A DNA stretch of 64,000 nt from Nectonema munidae (Eukaryota; Nematomorpha; Nectonematoida; Nectonematidae): NCBI GenBank assembly GCA_030549495.1, contig JAUIRK010000925.1, positions 186,001 to 250,000 on the forward strand, in the 5' to 3' direction. The stretch's first letter is position 1. Every line of letters starts with the position of its first letter. The notes below the pieces were generated by a model. The model worked only from the letters and a program-made list of their open reading frames with translations, did not search any database and was not told the origin of the DNA. The position numbers and the translations under genes were made by a program. This document shows positions 11,627 to 26,600 of the stretch, one piece after another.

Positions 11627-14600
11627 CTATATAGCGATTATACACAACGTTGTCTAATCGCATATTACAGATTAGCATTTCCATTCATCCTAGCTTATCC
11701 ATTGTCAATAGCTAGAATGCAATAAAATTGAGAAACTCAGAGCAGAATCGCAAAAATAATTGAAACTAAAGCCAAACAAATGTTTAATCAATGTTAAACT
11801 TTAAACAATGGTTCTTTTATTTTAACATCCTTGTGTATTTAATATAAAAATATATTTTTTAATCCTGGGGATGAATGATAAAAAAATTTCACATATGGGG
11901 TTTCGCCCTAAAAAAGTAAAGAACCAGTGATTTAATCACAAAGAGAATTTAATGGCTTGAAATTATATCATATTTGGCTCACACTAAAAACTCTTGGTTT
12001 ACAACATTGGTTCCCAAACGGTGGGCCATGGCCCCTTGGGGGCCATAAAGCAAAATTTAAGGGGCCATAATCTGAGGCTACGCATAAATAAAACCTACAC
12101 ATGACCTACGTTGTGCTTTAAGTGAAACAAAACCAAGAATCAAAAAGCTTGTCGATAATCTCCAACATCACCCTTCACACTGAGTAGAATTGTCTCCCAA
12201 ATAGAGCACTTAATTGTTACAATGTTATCAAATTTGTAAGATTCAAAGATAAATCATAGAGCGTAGGATTAAAAAACTTTTTCCATCCAGTCAATTTTCT
12301 GTTTCCTTCTTTTTTTGCTTATTATTGAAACACATTTTAGCAAAATGCCCTTTTCAATTAATCTTATGATTATAATTGTGAGATACTAGTAGACAGTCAC
12401 GGTATTCACCGGCTATGATTGTTGTGGGGGCCATAGACAAGGATCATGTATGAAAAGTAGGTAACGATCAGAAAAAGTTTGGGAACCACTGGTTTAGAAG
12501 AAAGAACTTTTACTTGAAAGGTGTATTTGTTGGAGAAACATTTGGTTGTAACTTCGCCACGACAGAGATAGCACAGCCAACTCAACTTGCGACCGGTGTG
12601 TTCCTTGTTGTAAAAGATCTGGAAGACGTCAAGAGAGTACTGCAACTCCTTTGGCAAATTTATCATCGTGACCGGCTGATGAGGCCAAGAACCAGTGCTC
12701 AAGATTTGAAGGGTGAAGTCCACTAGAGGCAGTAGAAAGGAATTAAAGTAAAAATATTAGGATTCGGCACCTGGCTAAGTTTAATCCGCCACCGTTTATT
12801 CGGGAATAAGCAAATAAAGTAACTTTGGAATTTTCTCAAATAGGTCAAATTCTAACCGTGGGCATTTTCACCCAGGGAAGCGACATTTGAAAAAAGGATA
12901 CTTGTCTACATCTACTCAGTATATTTTGTTAACTAGTAATGCTAGTTAGTGAGATTAATTAGCAAGTCGTTTAATAGGTAAATTGGTTTATCAAATTTGT
13001 TAATTTCCAACATGCATTTTCGTTAAACTAATTAACCAACTAACAAATTATAATGTGCATAAATTAATTTAACTAAATACAATAGTAACCACATAAAAAA
13101 ATCAGCATAGATTTAAACATATCATTATACCACAATAGCGCTACAAGCATCGCACATTCACTACGACACCCGAGCTATCATCTGCATTCGACACAATCAA
13201 TTGACATAGACACTCTCATTAATAAGTGTTAAATAACACAAACATAATCATACATCCAATTCATATAAAACTAAACATAGGCTACAATTAGGCCTATCAC
13301 AATGTAACAAACTCTTTCCCATATTCTTCAACACTTGCATGTTAGATCTGCAGACACCAGGTCAAATTAATCACAAAAGCCAAGAACATTACAACTGCAT
13401 CAATATGCCCAAATATTAACTAAGCCAAAACAACCCAAGACACTAAAGAAAAAACGAAACGTGTAAAGACAAGCTCTCTTTTTTTGATAGAGGATTCGTC
13501 TTTACTAGTGTAACCGCAGAGAAACAACTTATTTCATTAAGCTATTGGAACAAGCACAAAATTAGAATTAAATGTATGACTGAATGTAGAAGAAAAATGT
13601 TTAACTCGTAGCTGCAAGAATTTATGCGTTTAGAAGGAAACAAATATAACGCTCTCCATTCCTTTTGTGAGACAAGCTGAAAGCAATACCAATTCAATTC
13701 AATTCAATTACGCAACAAATAATGACGTTTACATAAATGTTTTATTTCATTTTTTATTCAATAATTAAAAAAATTTTTAAAATATAATATCAAAAATAAA
13801 TCAATTTAAAAATTATTCCTTAAGTATTATCTTTACTTGGTGAATATACAGAGGCATCTTCTTTACTTGATGGGATTTCAGAGAGATCATCTTTATTTGG
13901 GTTTTTCACAGGATTGGCTTTACAAGTGTAAGCGCAGAGGCAATTTACTTGATTCGAAAAAACAAACAAAACACGTAAGCATTAACTGGGGAGACCACAA
14001 CAAAATTATCATAATACATATAAAACGATTACACCTGTATACTAGCATATGGATTAACAAGGTGGACGCAGTTCTATCATAAAGTACACATAGCAACCGG
14101 CCAGACACCAACATACAGAAACATACGTTAATCCAATCAAGGGACACACAACACATAAAGCCCAAAGGCCCAAACAAAAACATATCTAATATAAATTTAT
14201 GACGTCACCAAATCTACATTACCCAAAACTACTACTTCAACCAAATCTAGCACGTTACAAAATAGTGCGCATACGCAAGCTGCAAGAATATAACTCATAA
14301 TAACACTTAACCACAAACAACATTCTACAACAACGCGCATACTAACACAAATTGATGCAGCACAAGAAAATCCATCCGCAATCAGCACCCACAACAATCG
14401 CCCTCTTTTTAATTCCTCACACTTAAGTATAACTCTAACACCCTTTCAATTGTGATCTAACACATGAAGAATGTTGAGCTTGCTGGCGAAAAAGCGAACC
14501 ATTTTGACGCCTAAGCATGTTCATACAGCGAGCTAGAAGAAGAATAGGGTTAAACCGCTGTTTTTCAGATTTGAATATTTCTGTGTATGGCTGTCTAATT

Positions 14601-17600
14601 TCAATTCGTATACATGTATGTCAAGATGTTTTTTGTCAAACGTGTATTAATACAAATAAATAGGAAAGTATGTGTCAACAATGTCAAAAAAAGTATATTT
14701 AAATGTATGTATGTACGATTGCGCTAACACTAAACCTAACCTCAACCCTAACACTAACACCAATGCTAATTCTACGCTAATCCTAAACCCGACAATAGGT
14801 TCCCAAAATTTTACACATTAAGGCACATTTACAAATTGCTTGAACACGGGTAAACTATTATGCGAATTGAGGAAAAAATGTGAAGAGTGTAGAATATGCT
14901 CACTGGTATGACGCTTATTCATCGATGTTGGTGTAAAAGCAAAACGAAACTTTAACACGTTTACCTTCTGAAAACTTTATGAAAGGAAAGTATCTACTCG
15001 GTTAAAAAATTTCTTTTGACTGGCAGATTACGCTTCTAATAGGATAGCTCTGAGAAATTCTAATGAGGGACCAAGAACAATAAAGCAACTTCATTAGTCG
15101 AACCTGTACCTAATATACAAAAAAAATTTATCTTTAAAATTTAATAGTTCTAGAAAAATAAAATTTTGCTTCCACATCTCACCAAGATATCGTTTTATAG
15201 TTGTTGAGGAAAAGGAATCTACTGCTAATTTTGACTTTTAAATGTATTCCTCAATTTGCATCGAATTAGCATTCGCGGTAGGTTTAGTGGTAGCGCAAAC
15301 ACATACCTTTACATATGCATTTTTTGACATTCTTGACAGAAACGCTCGTATTTATATTTATTGATACACGTGACACAAATAATACATACATGTTACATAC
15401 ACATTAACGTTAGGGCGCCATGCACTGAAATACTTAAATGACGAAATCAGCGGTATAACCGCACGAGAGTAACCCCTTGCACACGTCCTCGATTAAAAAT
15501 AACTCACTATTGAGGTGGTTCTCGGGGCTTTCGCCACAGAACTGCTTGAAGCGTTCGTTCAGAGTCTTGTTGGTGGCCACGTCCTGGAGCATGCGGTGCA
15601 TCTTGCTGGTGTACTCGTAGCCACACGTCTGTTTGAGCTTGGAGATCAGAGAGGTCTCCGCGTCGTCGCTCGCCGACAGTTGTCTCACGAGTCTGTTCGC
15701 CAGAAACTTGCAGAAGAACTGCTGGAACACATCCTTGTCCTCGATGTACACAAAAACAAGCATCACGTCATTCAGCTTCTCTTCAATCTCGTTCTCTTCA
15801 TAATTTTTGGAGCTGAAAATTGAAAGGAGTCATAGCGAACAATTTCAATTTTATATGCATCTTTTTCACACTCATAAAGGTTTTTTTCAAAAAAAAAAGA
15901 TCAGAATTTTGCCTGCTTTCTTTTCCGATGGAAATTTAAAAGCAAACGATTTTTATTTCATGGAACACCGGTGTCACACTGGTCAAACGTAGACATTGAA
16001 ATTTTTTCATTGATGGATGGGGATAAGACGGCGTAGTGTGGGAGATAAGTAGTATTTAACCCATTTACGGCCAATGTTCCTATTTTGGAACATAAGTAAT
16101 TTCATCTTCGTCTGCTTTTTTCAATGACTTTGAATATAAATCGTCTGCGTTTTTTAGATATCGTCTGTTTTGCTTGGCCTTAAATGGGTTAAACTAGTCA
16201 GCTACCGTTAAAAATCAAGAAAAACTATTTTCATATAAAGCATGAAAAATTTCAATAACTAATGTAAGGCGGAGGTTAATGAGTTACAGAAAGTCTATGC
16301 TCGTGTCTTGCTTTATTTTACTCTAAATCAAAAGATGCAACAATGCACAATGTTCCAAAAGAGGTGGCATGCCGCAATTTGGACAACACTGGCTTTTTTT
16401 AGTTATCGTCTGCTTTGCTTGGCCTTAACCCGTTAACGCCCATGTTGACTATAGTCGACTTTACAAAAATAAAATCGTTTGCGTTTATCAAAGCTCTTTA
16501 ATCCAAATCTTCTGCTTTACATTAGATATCGTCTGATTATTCTTGTCGTTCGGGTTAAATGGGTTAATCTACGTCATATGATATGTAATATATAGAGAGT
16601 GACAAAAACATACAACGTGCACCTTGCGCTGGACATGTTTTGCCTATTGAAGGCTTATCAGTAGTCACGCTTTGCACTTCGAGTCGAGGGTCGAAGTCAC
16701 AAGGAACTTAGTATTCGTGCTATCGTGACTTCAAAAAATTTTCTGCGCAAAGTACACGTTGTATGTTTTCATTACTCTCTATATATTACATATCATATGA
16801 GTAGATGAAAGGTTTCCGGACATTAGGGGCATTTTGCTCATCATAACGCTTTGCAGCAAAATAAACACATCATTCATCAAGCAAGTCAGCATGTGATATA
16901 AAAACACAAGATAAGGATATTTAAAACACATGTAACTATAGTGTATACATTAGAGGTATATAGTAACGATTGCAGCAACTTATTTCTCAACATGTGGACA
17001 CTATAAGTTTATTAATGCGAGTGTAAGGCCTCACTTATTACTTAGTTATTTTTAGTTCAACAACAAAGTTCCTTTGCGTGCAATTTTTTAATAACTTTTT
17101 AGCTTGTTATAATGCTGTTTATTGATGGTTTTTATTATTATGAAAAAGGAAGTTGTAAGTAATTTATATTTTTAGCAATTTAAATAATAATTCAACTTTT
17201 AGCTAGTGAAACTAAGAGGTTTATATCACTCTGCATAATAGTAAAAAGTGTAAAGGTCAGTAATTTTTTTTATTTATATTTTTAATTTCATATTTGATTG
17301 TGTTTTTAGGGTTAATAATTTATAAAAAAGGCTTTACTGGTAACTATGACGAAATTAAACGTAAAGTACCACACAATCACAGCAATTCTTTTTCAGTTAA
17401 AAAAATGACGATGAGTATGATTAAAAAAGATGCTTCAGAAAAATCTTTCTCTCCAACATCTAAAATTTATAGGTTTTATTTTTTTTGAATCATTTAATAA
17501 AACTATATAGCTATGATTAAAGGATGATTAAAGATGTGTTTATTTTGCTGCAAAGCGTTATGATGAGCAAATGCCCCTAATGTCTTTTTGCCCCTAATGT

Positions 17601-20600
17601 CCGCATACCTAGATGAAATACTACTTGAAAATCATTAAAATCTTGTTAGCAAATATTTTTTTTAAATTTTCTACCAGTCTGGATTGAAATGTTAATTAAT
17701 TTAGGATTAACTTTGAAAGTTAAATAAGCTAAATTTGCGGAAAAGGTAACAATTTTCTGATTTTTTTTGTAAAATGAATGAAGAATTAACCATGTAATTT
17801 TAAAACAATGCCAATTTTAAAGCTAATTTTATGATACTTTCTACCAATCTAGTCCACTATAGCCTTAAAATGTTAACTTAGACCGTTATAAGTCGAACGG
17901 AACGCTTTTGACGTGTTCTTTCCTCCCTTCGTTACTTACAGACTGGTGTTTCAAACTTACCTTTTACTTTCACATAAGAAAATTAAAATACAATTTAAAA
18001 TCTATCTAAATATAGATATGGAGTTTCAAATTAAAAAAATTCTTATTTCAGACAAAAGAAAAAAAATTAGTTTAATTAAAGACAACGAATCATATTCACG
18101 TTCTAATCCTGACGCGATTTTTCTTCACATTTATAGATAGACAGTAAAACAATTCCAATTTTATTAAGCCCTTGAATATGAAGTTCATATGCACTACAGT
18201 CTTTTTAACCGAATCAAAATTTTACCTTCAAAAATGCATTAAGTATATCTAGCTTCTAGTGTTACATGGTAGCGGCCATTATAGAACTCCAACTCTGACT
18301 ACTTACAAAGAATCGGCTCCAACTTCAAAAAATGCAGCGCCAATTCCAAATACCGTAAATTCCTTAATTCGTAACTTCCGTTTTCGACAAGCCCATATGC
18401 TATAAAAACTAAAACATTACTTTAAATACTTAAAAAACTTGACTCCCACCCCTAAATTTTACTATACATTTTCATGTTCACAAAGGAAAATAGCAAATTC
18501 AAAGTGGGATATAGGAAAAATCAAAATGGGACTTTTTTTTCATTTTTTTGAATAATTTTTTATTAGAACTTTTATTGAGTTTCTGATTATATATTTTTAA
18601 AGATATTTCATAAAAATAGAAGTTTTTGAACAAGTTTATTTGATATCAAAACAAAAAAAAATCAAAATTTGACATCAGCACAATTTATAACATCAGGAAA
18701 CAAACGCTGAATTTGGCAATAAAATTTGAGCAAAAAGAAGGATTTATCTCATCGACTGCCAAAGCAACCATTTTTTTGTTCTAAATTCCATTATTTCCAA
18801 GCCGTCTCGATCAGAATTATATAAAACCTCACTTGATATTTCAGCCCACTCCTTTTTGACCCTGGCTTTAACTTTACTCCAAATTGATTCTACCGAATTC
18901 AACATTGGGCTATATGGCTCCAAACGCAGAATTTTATGAAGAGAACATTCTTCTTCGTTTAAAATATTTTCAATACCCGAGTGGCAAGGAGCATTGTCCA
19001 TAACCAACACAACATGAACTTGGTGTAGTTCTAGGGCCTTCCTCAGGGTGGTTTTGACGAAATTTTAAACTTCGTTTTTTTGAAGGATCCTCTTCTAATT
19101 TGATGATAATCTAACCCAAAAGAGCTAATTGCACCTATCAAATGAATGTTTGCTTCCTTTGAAGCTTCAGCGGCCAGAAAGCATCTGAGGCCTCGTTTTG
19201 ATCGACCTTGATTTCTTGAAATGTGTATATTAAAATTTGTTTCATCCATAAACAAAATGGGTTTTCCCTCAGATTGTTGTTCCGGGAGCTCGACAACAAA
19301 CTGTTTTCTTTTTTCTTTATTTATGAGTGAATTAGCCCTTTCTGGTTCAAAGTGTACAGTAATAGGCCAAGGTGACGTCTAATACTTTCTTTTGAAATTT
19401 CAAAGGAAAACTTTTCGGTAAATTGACTTTTGATCAGTGATAGTGATATTCTCGGATTGGATTCGATGCATTCTATCATATTTTTTTGTGTTGTTCATTA
19501 ATTTTCGTATTTCGAGCTCCACCTCTTCCATATGGCTTGTTTCCCTCTTCGATCCATCTTATAAAGAGTGGTTTTTTTTAACTCCAAGACTTTTTGCCAA
19601 TGCCCTCCAATCACCGTCTGCTTCGTGATTTTAAACTGTTAAAATTTGATTTTGTTTATCTAATGATTCAACTTTTGATTTCTTTGGCAAAAGTTTAAAC
19701 GAAGAAAAAATTTATTCAAAAAAAGTAAATAAAAAAAAGTCCCATTTTGAATTAGTCATTTTCCCTTTTGAATTTGCTATTTCCCATTTTGAATTTGCTA
19801 TTTCCCATTTTGAAAATGAAAAGGTATAGATAGCGACTCCACCTACGCACATCTACTAACGTCAAATTGTTTCTAAGTTTAGATTTCACACAGTTAACAG
19901 GAGTAAAAACGTTCTATCTCAGTGTTTCTCCTTTCTATTCAGAGTTAAGTACTGTATAAAACAAGAAATATCAAAATTCAAAATAAATAAAGGAATTAAA
20001 TGACGTAATCAATAGAGCATTATGATTAGACAAACCGCTCGACGCGTAATACGGTCGGCCAGTTCATTAGCAGTGGCTGCAGATAACTTCATTAGCGTTG
20101 ACGACGTTTAAAAAACTTTTTCCGAGATGATCGAGAAATTATTAAGTCGGTAAAACCGATGGAACAAAGTGATGATGAAAGACCAGCACCAAAACGTACG
20201 CGTAAAGAGATAGACAACATTTTAAATCATATTTTTGCTTCGATAGAAGTAGAAGAAAGTATGGCTAGATAATAATTATATCAAAAATTTTACGCTTAAG
20301 GTTTGTTAGGAAATTAAAAGTAAGGAAGAATATTCGATTTTCACAAGCAAGATATTTTACAAAATACAAAAAAATGTTTGTGAGCACCTTTTTCTAAGCT
20401 GGCTATCACAATACCTCGCCAATAACTCGGGAGTTTTGGAAGTTTTCATGCTGATTTCAGTGACTGCGTTGTTGTTGATGAATCGACCACAAGCCTGAAA
20501 GGAAAAGTTTTGAAAGAGGCAGAAACCGAGAAATAAGGAAAGGATACCTTGTCTAAGGAAGTGACGAAACGAGAGTCAGCTGAAAAAGACTGATGCACAA

Positions 20601-23600
20601 GAGCGTGATACTTTTTGTATGTCGACAAAATAGCGCATACGTATTGCTTTGGATCCTAGAGAGGAGAGATTTTGATTATTTGCGCCTACAACCGTTGCCC
20701 ACTTGAATGGGGTTGGCGTTGTAGAAATATTCCGTGACGTAGTAGAGTTAATTTTTGGAGAGAAGAGGAATAACTCTACTACGTCACGGAATATTTCAGA
20801 ATGGTATTTGCGATGCAATTCCTTGACAATTATTTTTGCAATGTATGTTATGAAATGCGCTTCGTTTTTAAAGATTTAATAATAAAATTGGGAATCCAGC
20901 ACGAAGAACAGGTTAAAGATATGTAAAAACTGATTTCCGCGTACCTTAGAATTATGTGTATGTATTATATATTCTGGATATCAGCAAATATATTCTGATG
21001 AATAAATACTTCAGCTGTAATAAATTATTGTTTTTAACTAGTTATACGCGGTAACTCACAGAGCTCACATCTATATATATTTCGTCTAAAAGAATAGGCT
21101 TAATACGTTAAATGATCGGTTCAGAATAATTGGTTCGATTTTAGGATAACTTGATTCCTTAAAACTAATTTTTTTTTATCCAAGCAGATCAAAGATTCTT
21201 GATAATTGATTATAAAAAGTGCAAAATCAATCGATGATGCTAATTCAAATTATATCATATTATTTCAAAAAATTGAAAATATTATTCAAAGACTCCTCAA
21301 GCTTTCAGCGATCAAAACATTCATTACATACAAGTATTTTATATTTTATTTGTCAAGATGTAAAAATCCGTTCTTCGATTTTTCCTCAAATTTTTTGAGA
21401 ACAGATTTTCTTATGGCAGAGGTTTTTGCTTCAATAATAATCAGTCAGTTTTGAAGATACGTCATTTTTTGGGGAACCAAATTTGATAGAAAAAAGCGGC
21501 TTCACACTTATAAATATATTTTTAAATGTCGAAAATTTTTGGCATCATGATAATCGATTGGGAGTGAGTAAGATTGTCTAAATGCCATCTTGAGTACTAC
21601 AAGGTATTTTGTTCGAATGTTAAACTTTCTTTGCACATAGTTAGACAGAGGAGCTTCAATTGTGCCTTTCTAATGAAGACATTTCATGGTAACTTTATAT
21701 TCGCCAATAGAAATGGACATAATTTCCCAATATATGGAGGGGGTAACTAAATTTAGCCCCGATTTAATAGCACAAATGTCACGACCACTTGTTTCCTTTT
21801 CTAAAGAAAACTCCTAATTAATTTTAAAATTACCTTTAATTTTAAGGAGCCTTTTGGTTCATTAGTTGTATGTTTGCAATTAATAGCCAGATTGATAAAA
21901 GTGAAAATTTAGAAAAATCTAGAAGAATTAGGCAATGAACAGCGTTAACTAACCATTCTTATTATAAAAAAAAGATTCATTCTTTTGTGAAACATCTATA
22001 CATTTTTAGAAACTTTTTATTCTGCCCCCAAAATATATCAATTTTAATCAGAGTCTAAAAAACTCGTAAAAAATGGCAATAAGTTCAAAATTTATGTCTA
22101 TAAATACTGAGACAAGTCAATTTATTACTATCATTTCACGAAGTGTGGGTTTGTATAAAAAAAATTATTTTTCTAGGAACTTCAAAGACTCTTCAGCAGA
22201 AAATTTCTATCTATTACATATAATGGTTCAGTTTATCTTTTATTATTTTTAGGTGTATGTATATAACTAATGAATGAAATAAAGCAATAGGTTTTAAAAT
22301 AAAACGTATATTCTTTATTTGGACCCTTAACTTTAATAATAATCGGTTTAACGGCTATTGGGGCAGCAAGCTAGGGTCTAGCCGGGGATTACAATTATGG
22401 ATGAAATCATTTATTCAGCTTTTTTCTCCATTCTTCTCTATTTTGCTCTTGCCCAACTTTTAGTCTATTTTTTAACAGATCTTTTTTAACCACATTTTCC
22501 AAGTAATTTTCGGTCTACCTTTACATGTTCTCTTTGTGAATTTTTCTAATAAATTCTTCTTTGGGTTTTTTCATTATGTGGCCGAACCATTTCAATCTTT
22601 GTATTTCAATTAAGGAATTGATTTCATTAACATCACAAAGTTTTTTTTAATTGTTCATTGTTAATTTTTGACTTAAAATTTTGTCTGCACAAAAGGCCTC
22701 TAACATTCTCATTTCAGTGGTGTTTAGTTTTCTTTTTTCTGTTTCTTTTAAAGGCTAGCTTTGACTTCCATATACAAAATTAGATCTAACGCATCTTTTG
22801 TATAAATAAAAGAAAAACCTTGATTACACAAAACACTACTTATGGATAATCTTTTCCAAGCAGATCTAATTCCGTTTTCTCGAGAGTTTCCAATACTTCC
22901 AATGTTATTTAAAACCTCTCCTAAATAACAGAATTTATTAACTTTCTCTATTTTTATATTTTCTTCTTCAAATAAGTTTAGTGGTTCCACATTCAAGCAA
23001 GTGTTGCATTTAAAATTTGAGACTTTGCACAAACTGCTCTTGACTTTACAAAAAGAAAAAAAAGTATTCCAAGTATCTCTTATACAACTAATGATTATTA
23101 TAAACGTAAGCAAAGTGAAAGAAAGAAGAATTCTTAATTTTCGTTCTTTCAGAGAACAAAGGAAACAGGGATGTGGGCAAAATAAAGAAGACTAACAATT
23201 TGATTCGAAGGATTATTGAGAGTAAGTTTAAGAATCTTGTCCATTCCTTCAGATTCGATGTGAGATTCAAGGAGAGTGTGCAGTTTAGTGAGGGAGGAAG
23301 GAACACGCGACAAAAGTGAATACATTGTAGCCAACTCTAGAGTAAAAATGAAATAATGAAAAAACAGAAAAAAACAAACCAAAATAGTAATTTCTTCAAA
23401 TCCTAGAAATTCCAGGGTTAGGGTTAGAAAAATTTTCAGTTGTGTACATAACAATGTCGGATGATGTACGTGACCAAATATCTATGACAAGATAAACAAA
23501 CGAAGATGATAATCGTTGAAGGCTTAACAATGTAAATTAAGTGTATGTGATGATGATTCACATTTTACAAACTGCTTTGTGTCCTAGAGATTCCACGAAT

Positions 23601-26600
23601 TTTTTTATTCTCCCACATAAGTTAACTAAAAGCTCATTGAAAAAAGTTTATAGAAATGGAAGATGCTCTATTCTTTACAAAGATGAATTTTCGATCACTG
23701 TGGTCATTAACAATTAAGATCTGTTTATGACCATAGTGGTCCAAAATTTATGCAATTTTAAATGAAGACTGTTTATAATTTCCACGTCTTTTCAACGACT
23801 CAACGCCACTTCATCCTAAAACGTATTGTCATCCATTTCTGCTAGACAATTACAAAAAGGACAATCTAACCTTCTCAAAAAAGACTATATTGATCATTTT
23901 GAGTAAAAAAACATTCTATCAGTCAATTAACTTAAAATTACTTTGCAACAGACCATTCTAAGGGCAAACAAAAGTCAACGAGATATTTTTTCTGCAAGCT
24001 GATGAAAAGCCACAAAATAGGTAATGATGAATCGACTAAAAGATTTCCTTACTTTTTTGTGAGGTTTTTTATTCAGGAAAAATCCTTGGTCAATAAAGAG
24101 TAAAAAAAGTCATTTTAAAAAAAAATTAGCTTTAACAAGGCAAAGAATTGGAAATTATATATTTTTTAAAAGAAAAATTATTTACTTAACAATTTTATAA
24201 ATGTTGCTAAATATGAATTCTTATTTAAATTTTTTTGAAAATCACACACAGAATTTGTTCACTTACAAACAAAACATCTAACAACTCGAACATATGTTGT
24301 AAATTTATCTTTAATGTTGAATAAACTTTAATGCAAAAATAGAGAAATTTATAGTTTTTTAAGTTATCGGTATCGCATCCAAAAGAAGAAAAAACTTCCA
24401 TACTGGATAGAGGATAAAGGTAGACACGATCGGAGATCGAACACATACCATCTAGAACTCTCCCACCACTAGGGACATTTGGCGACGACTACTATATTTT
24501 TTAATAAGCATATAAGGGATCTTTTTGTATAATTAAAAAAAAATTTATCAAGTCAAAATAAATCAAGATTTTGATCATAAAGTCAGGAAAAAAATACATT
24601 GCCCTGGAGATGATAAATGTGTTGGAGATGGTTTTGGTGAAGAAGCAAAAAGTTCGTTAGGAAAACAGCACGTTCTCAGCAAAACTAAGTATACGAATTT
24701 TAATCACAAATTAAAATAATCCATAAAGGAAATTTTTTTGATCATTTACCAATAGATTCACGAAAAATTAAGCAAAGTTCATGCACAATAAATAAATATA
24801 TAAAAAAATTAAATTTATAAAGTGTTTAAATGTAAAATAAATTAGATTGTACAAAATCAATAAATTTTTTATAATATTTAGATGCCGTTAAGATTGAACA
24901 TTTATCAAAAAATTTTTAAATAAAAAGAGTTTATGAGGAAATAAAATATTTTTACTTGTATCAAACGTGTAACCCATATGACTACTAAATTATTGGGTTA
25001 TATTCACATAGTGATTCAAACTTCTATTTCGATAGCGTAGGCCATAAAAAGTTATACGCTTGATGAATTAATTTCTCGCTACACACCGACTTCTATACTA
25101 TAATAACATGTCTTGGTTTATAAACGATTATGTTTACAATTGTAAAAATATTATGTAATTATAAGCATCATTTTTTAATATCATATACCGTCTAACAATA
25201 CTCTATTTTCATTTGATATACTTTTACAAAACTAAAAAACTTTTTGTTGACTTGTCCAAATATTGATGTTTTAACGTATTTTGATTTGAAATATTTTTTT
25301 AATACTAAAACAACTTTTTGTTGACTGGATCGAGATTAATTTTTTTTGTCTACATACTATCTCTGTATGTATTATTGAATCCTTTTTAATCAAAGGGTAA
25401 TTATTTAATTAATTAAGTTGTTTTGTGGTGTTCGCACCCATCCTTTCGGATATCGTGGCCCGCTCGGAATGCTGAGTCCAAGTCTAACTGGACTTTCCAT
25501 CCCACTAAACACCTATCGGCCCTTGTTACAAAAGAATAGCTATACCTTGTTATATATATTATTTTACAAGAATTTATGTGACAACATATAAATACAGCTG
25601 AGTGAACGATACAATCCTAACGCGAACGCTCCCAATTTGGGAAACAAACTTATTGTCTAGTGATAGCTTGATTACTAACCACGTAGAATCGCGTCGCTAG
25701 AGCACTACCTAACCGTAAAAACCTTTGAATTCTTCAGAGGAAGAAAACCAGGGTAAAAAACCGGCACGACGGAATGTATCTTGTTCCTAAATAAAAGAAT
25801 ATGCTTATAAAAGGTGGGTAATTATGATGTTTTGATTGTCATTTTATTATACTTTGAAACTTTAAAAAATATTTTTTAATTTTGAGTTTAAGTTTATTTC
25901 TTGAATAATTTGCTCAATTATTATCATTAGTTAAAACTAATATTTTTTTCTCATACTTTGAGGACACTCAGAAATTTTGTTGGTGTTTTTGGGCAAATCT
26001 TTATAACTATAAAAATTGAATTGTATTTTGGATTAACGCCATCTAAGAAAATAATAGTAAAATATGTAATTTAATTAAAACGGACACTTTCTCCTTTTTT
26101 CGCTTTAAGATCAAAAAGTGTGTTTAGAGGGGGTTAGATTTAATTTTCTGCACGATTTTAATAATTAAAAAAAGCCCTGGAGTAAAAAGCCACCAATCAA
26201 AAAACTTCTTTGTTCACAATCTGAGGCACATATGATACTGGAAACAATCTATTGATTAAACCCATTTTTAAATATTTGTGATTATATAAAAACAACGCAT
26301 TGCAGTCTTTTTCCAAACCTGTTTCTTTTTATAGATTTCAATTCTTAGTATACTTCAAAGACTTTTTTAAATTGAAGAAATCCTAGGGCTGAAAACTTAA
26401 AAAATTTTGTTCTTTTTAAATTATTAAAAATATTGAGACATTTTGAATGAATATTTAATACTACTTTGAAAATATTTTTGGTGGAACTAAGTCGGATATG
26501 GGAGTTTTTTCGTGGTTCAACGCATGGGTTCAGAGCTGGCTAAAGATGGATTAGGAATCCTGAAAAATTATGGAGAATAAAGATGGAAACATGAGTTTTA

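Noticed and set aside
13920-14397. Minus-strand Cys/Val-rich frames
   Set aside because: No similarity, no splice context; composition follows a CA-rich plus strand.
15515-15823. Plus-strand frame of 102 codons
   Set aside because: Shadow of CUL1 exon 10.
20576-20818. Minus-strand frame of 80 codons through the hairpin
   Set aside because: It crosses the exon 8 acceptor. Only the 20548-20655 part matches cullin, in another frame; the rest is intron.
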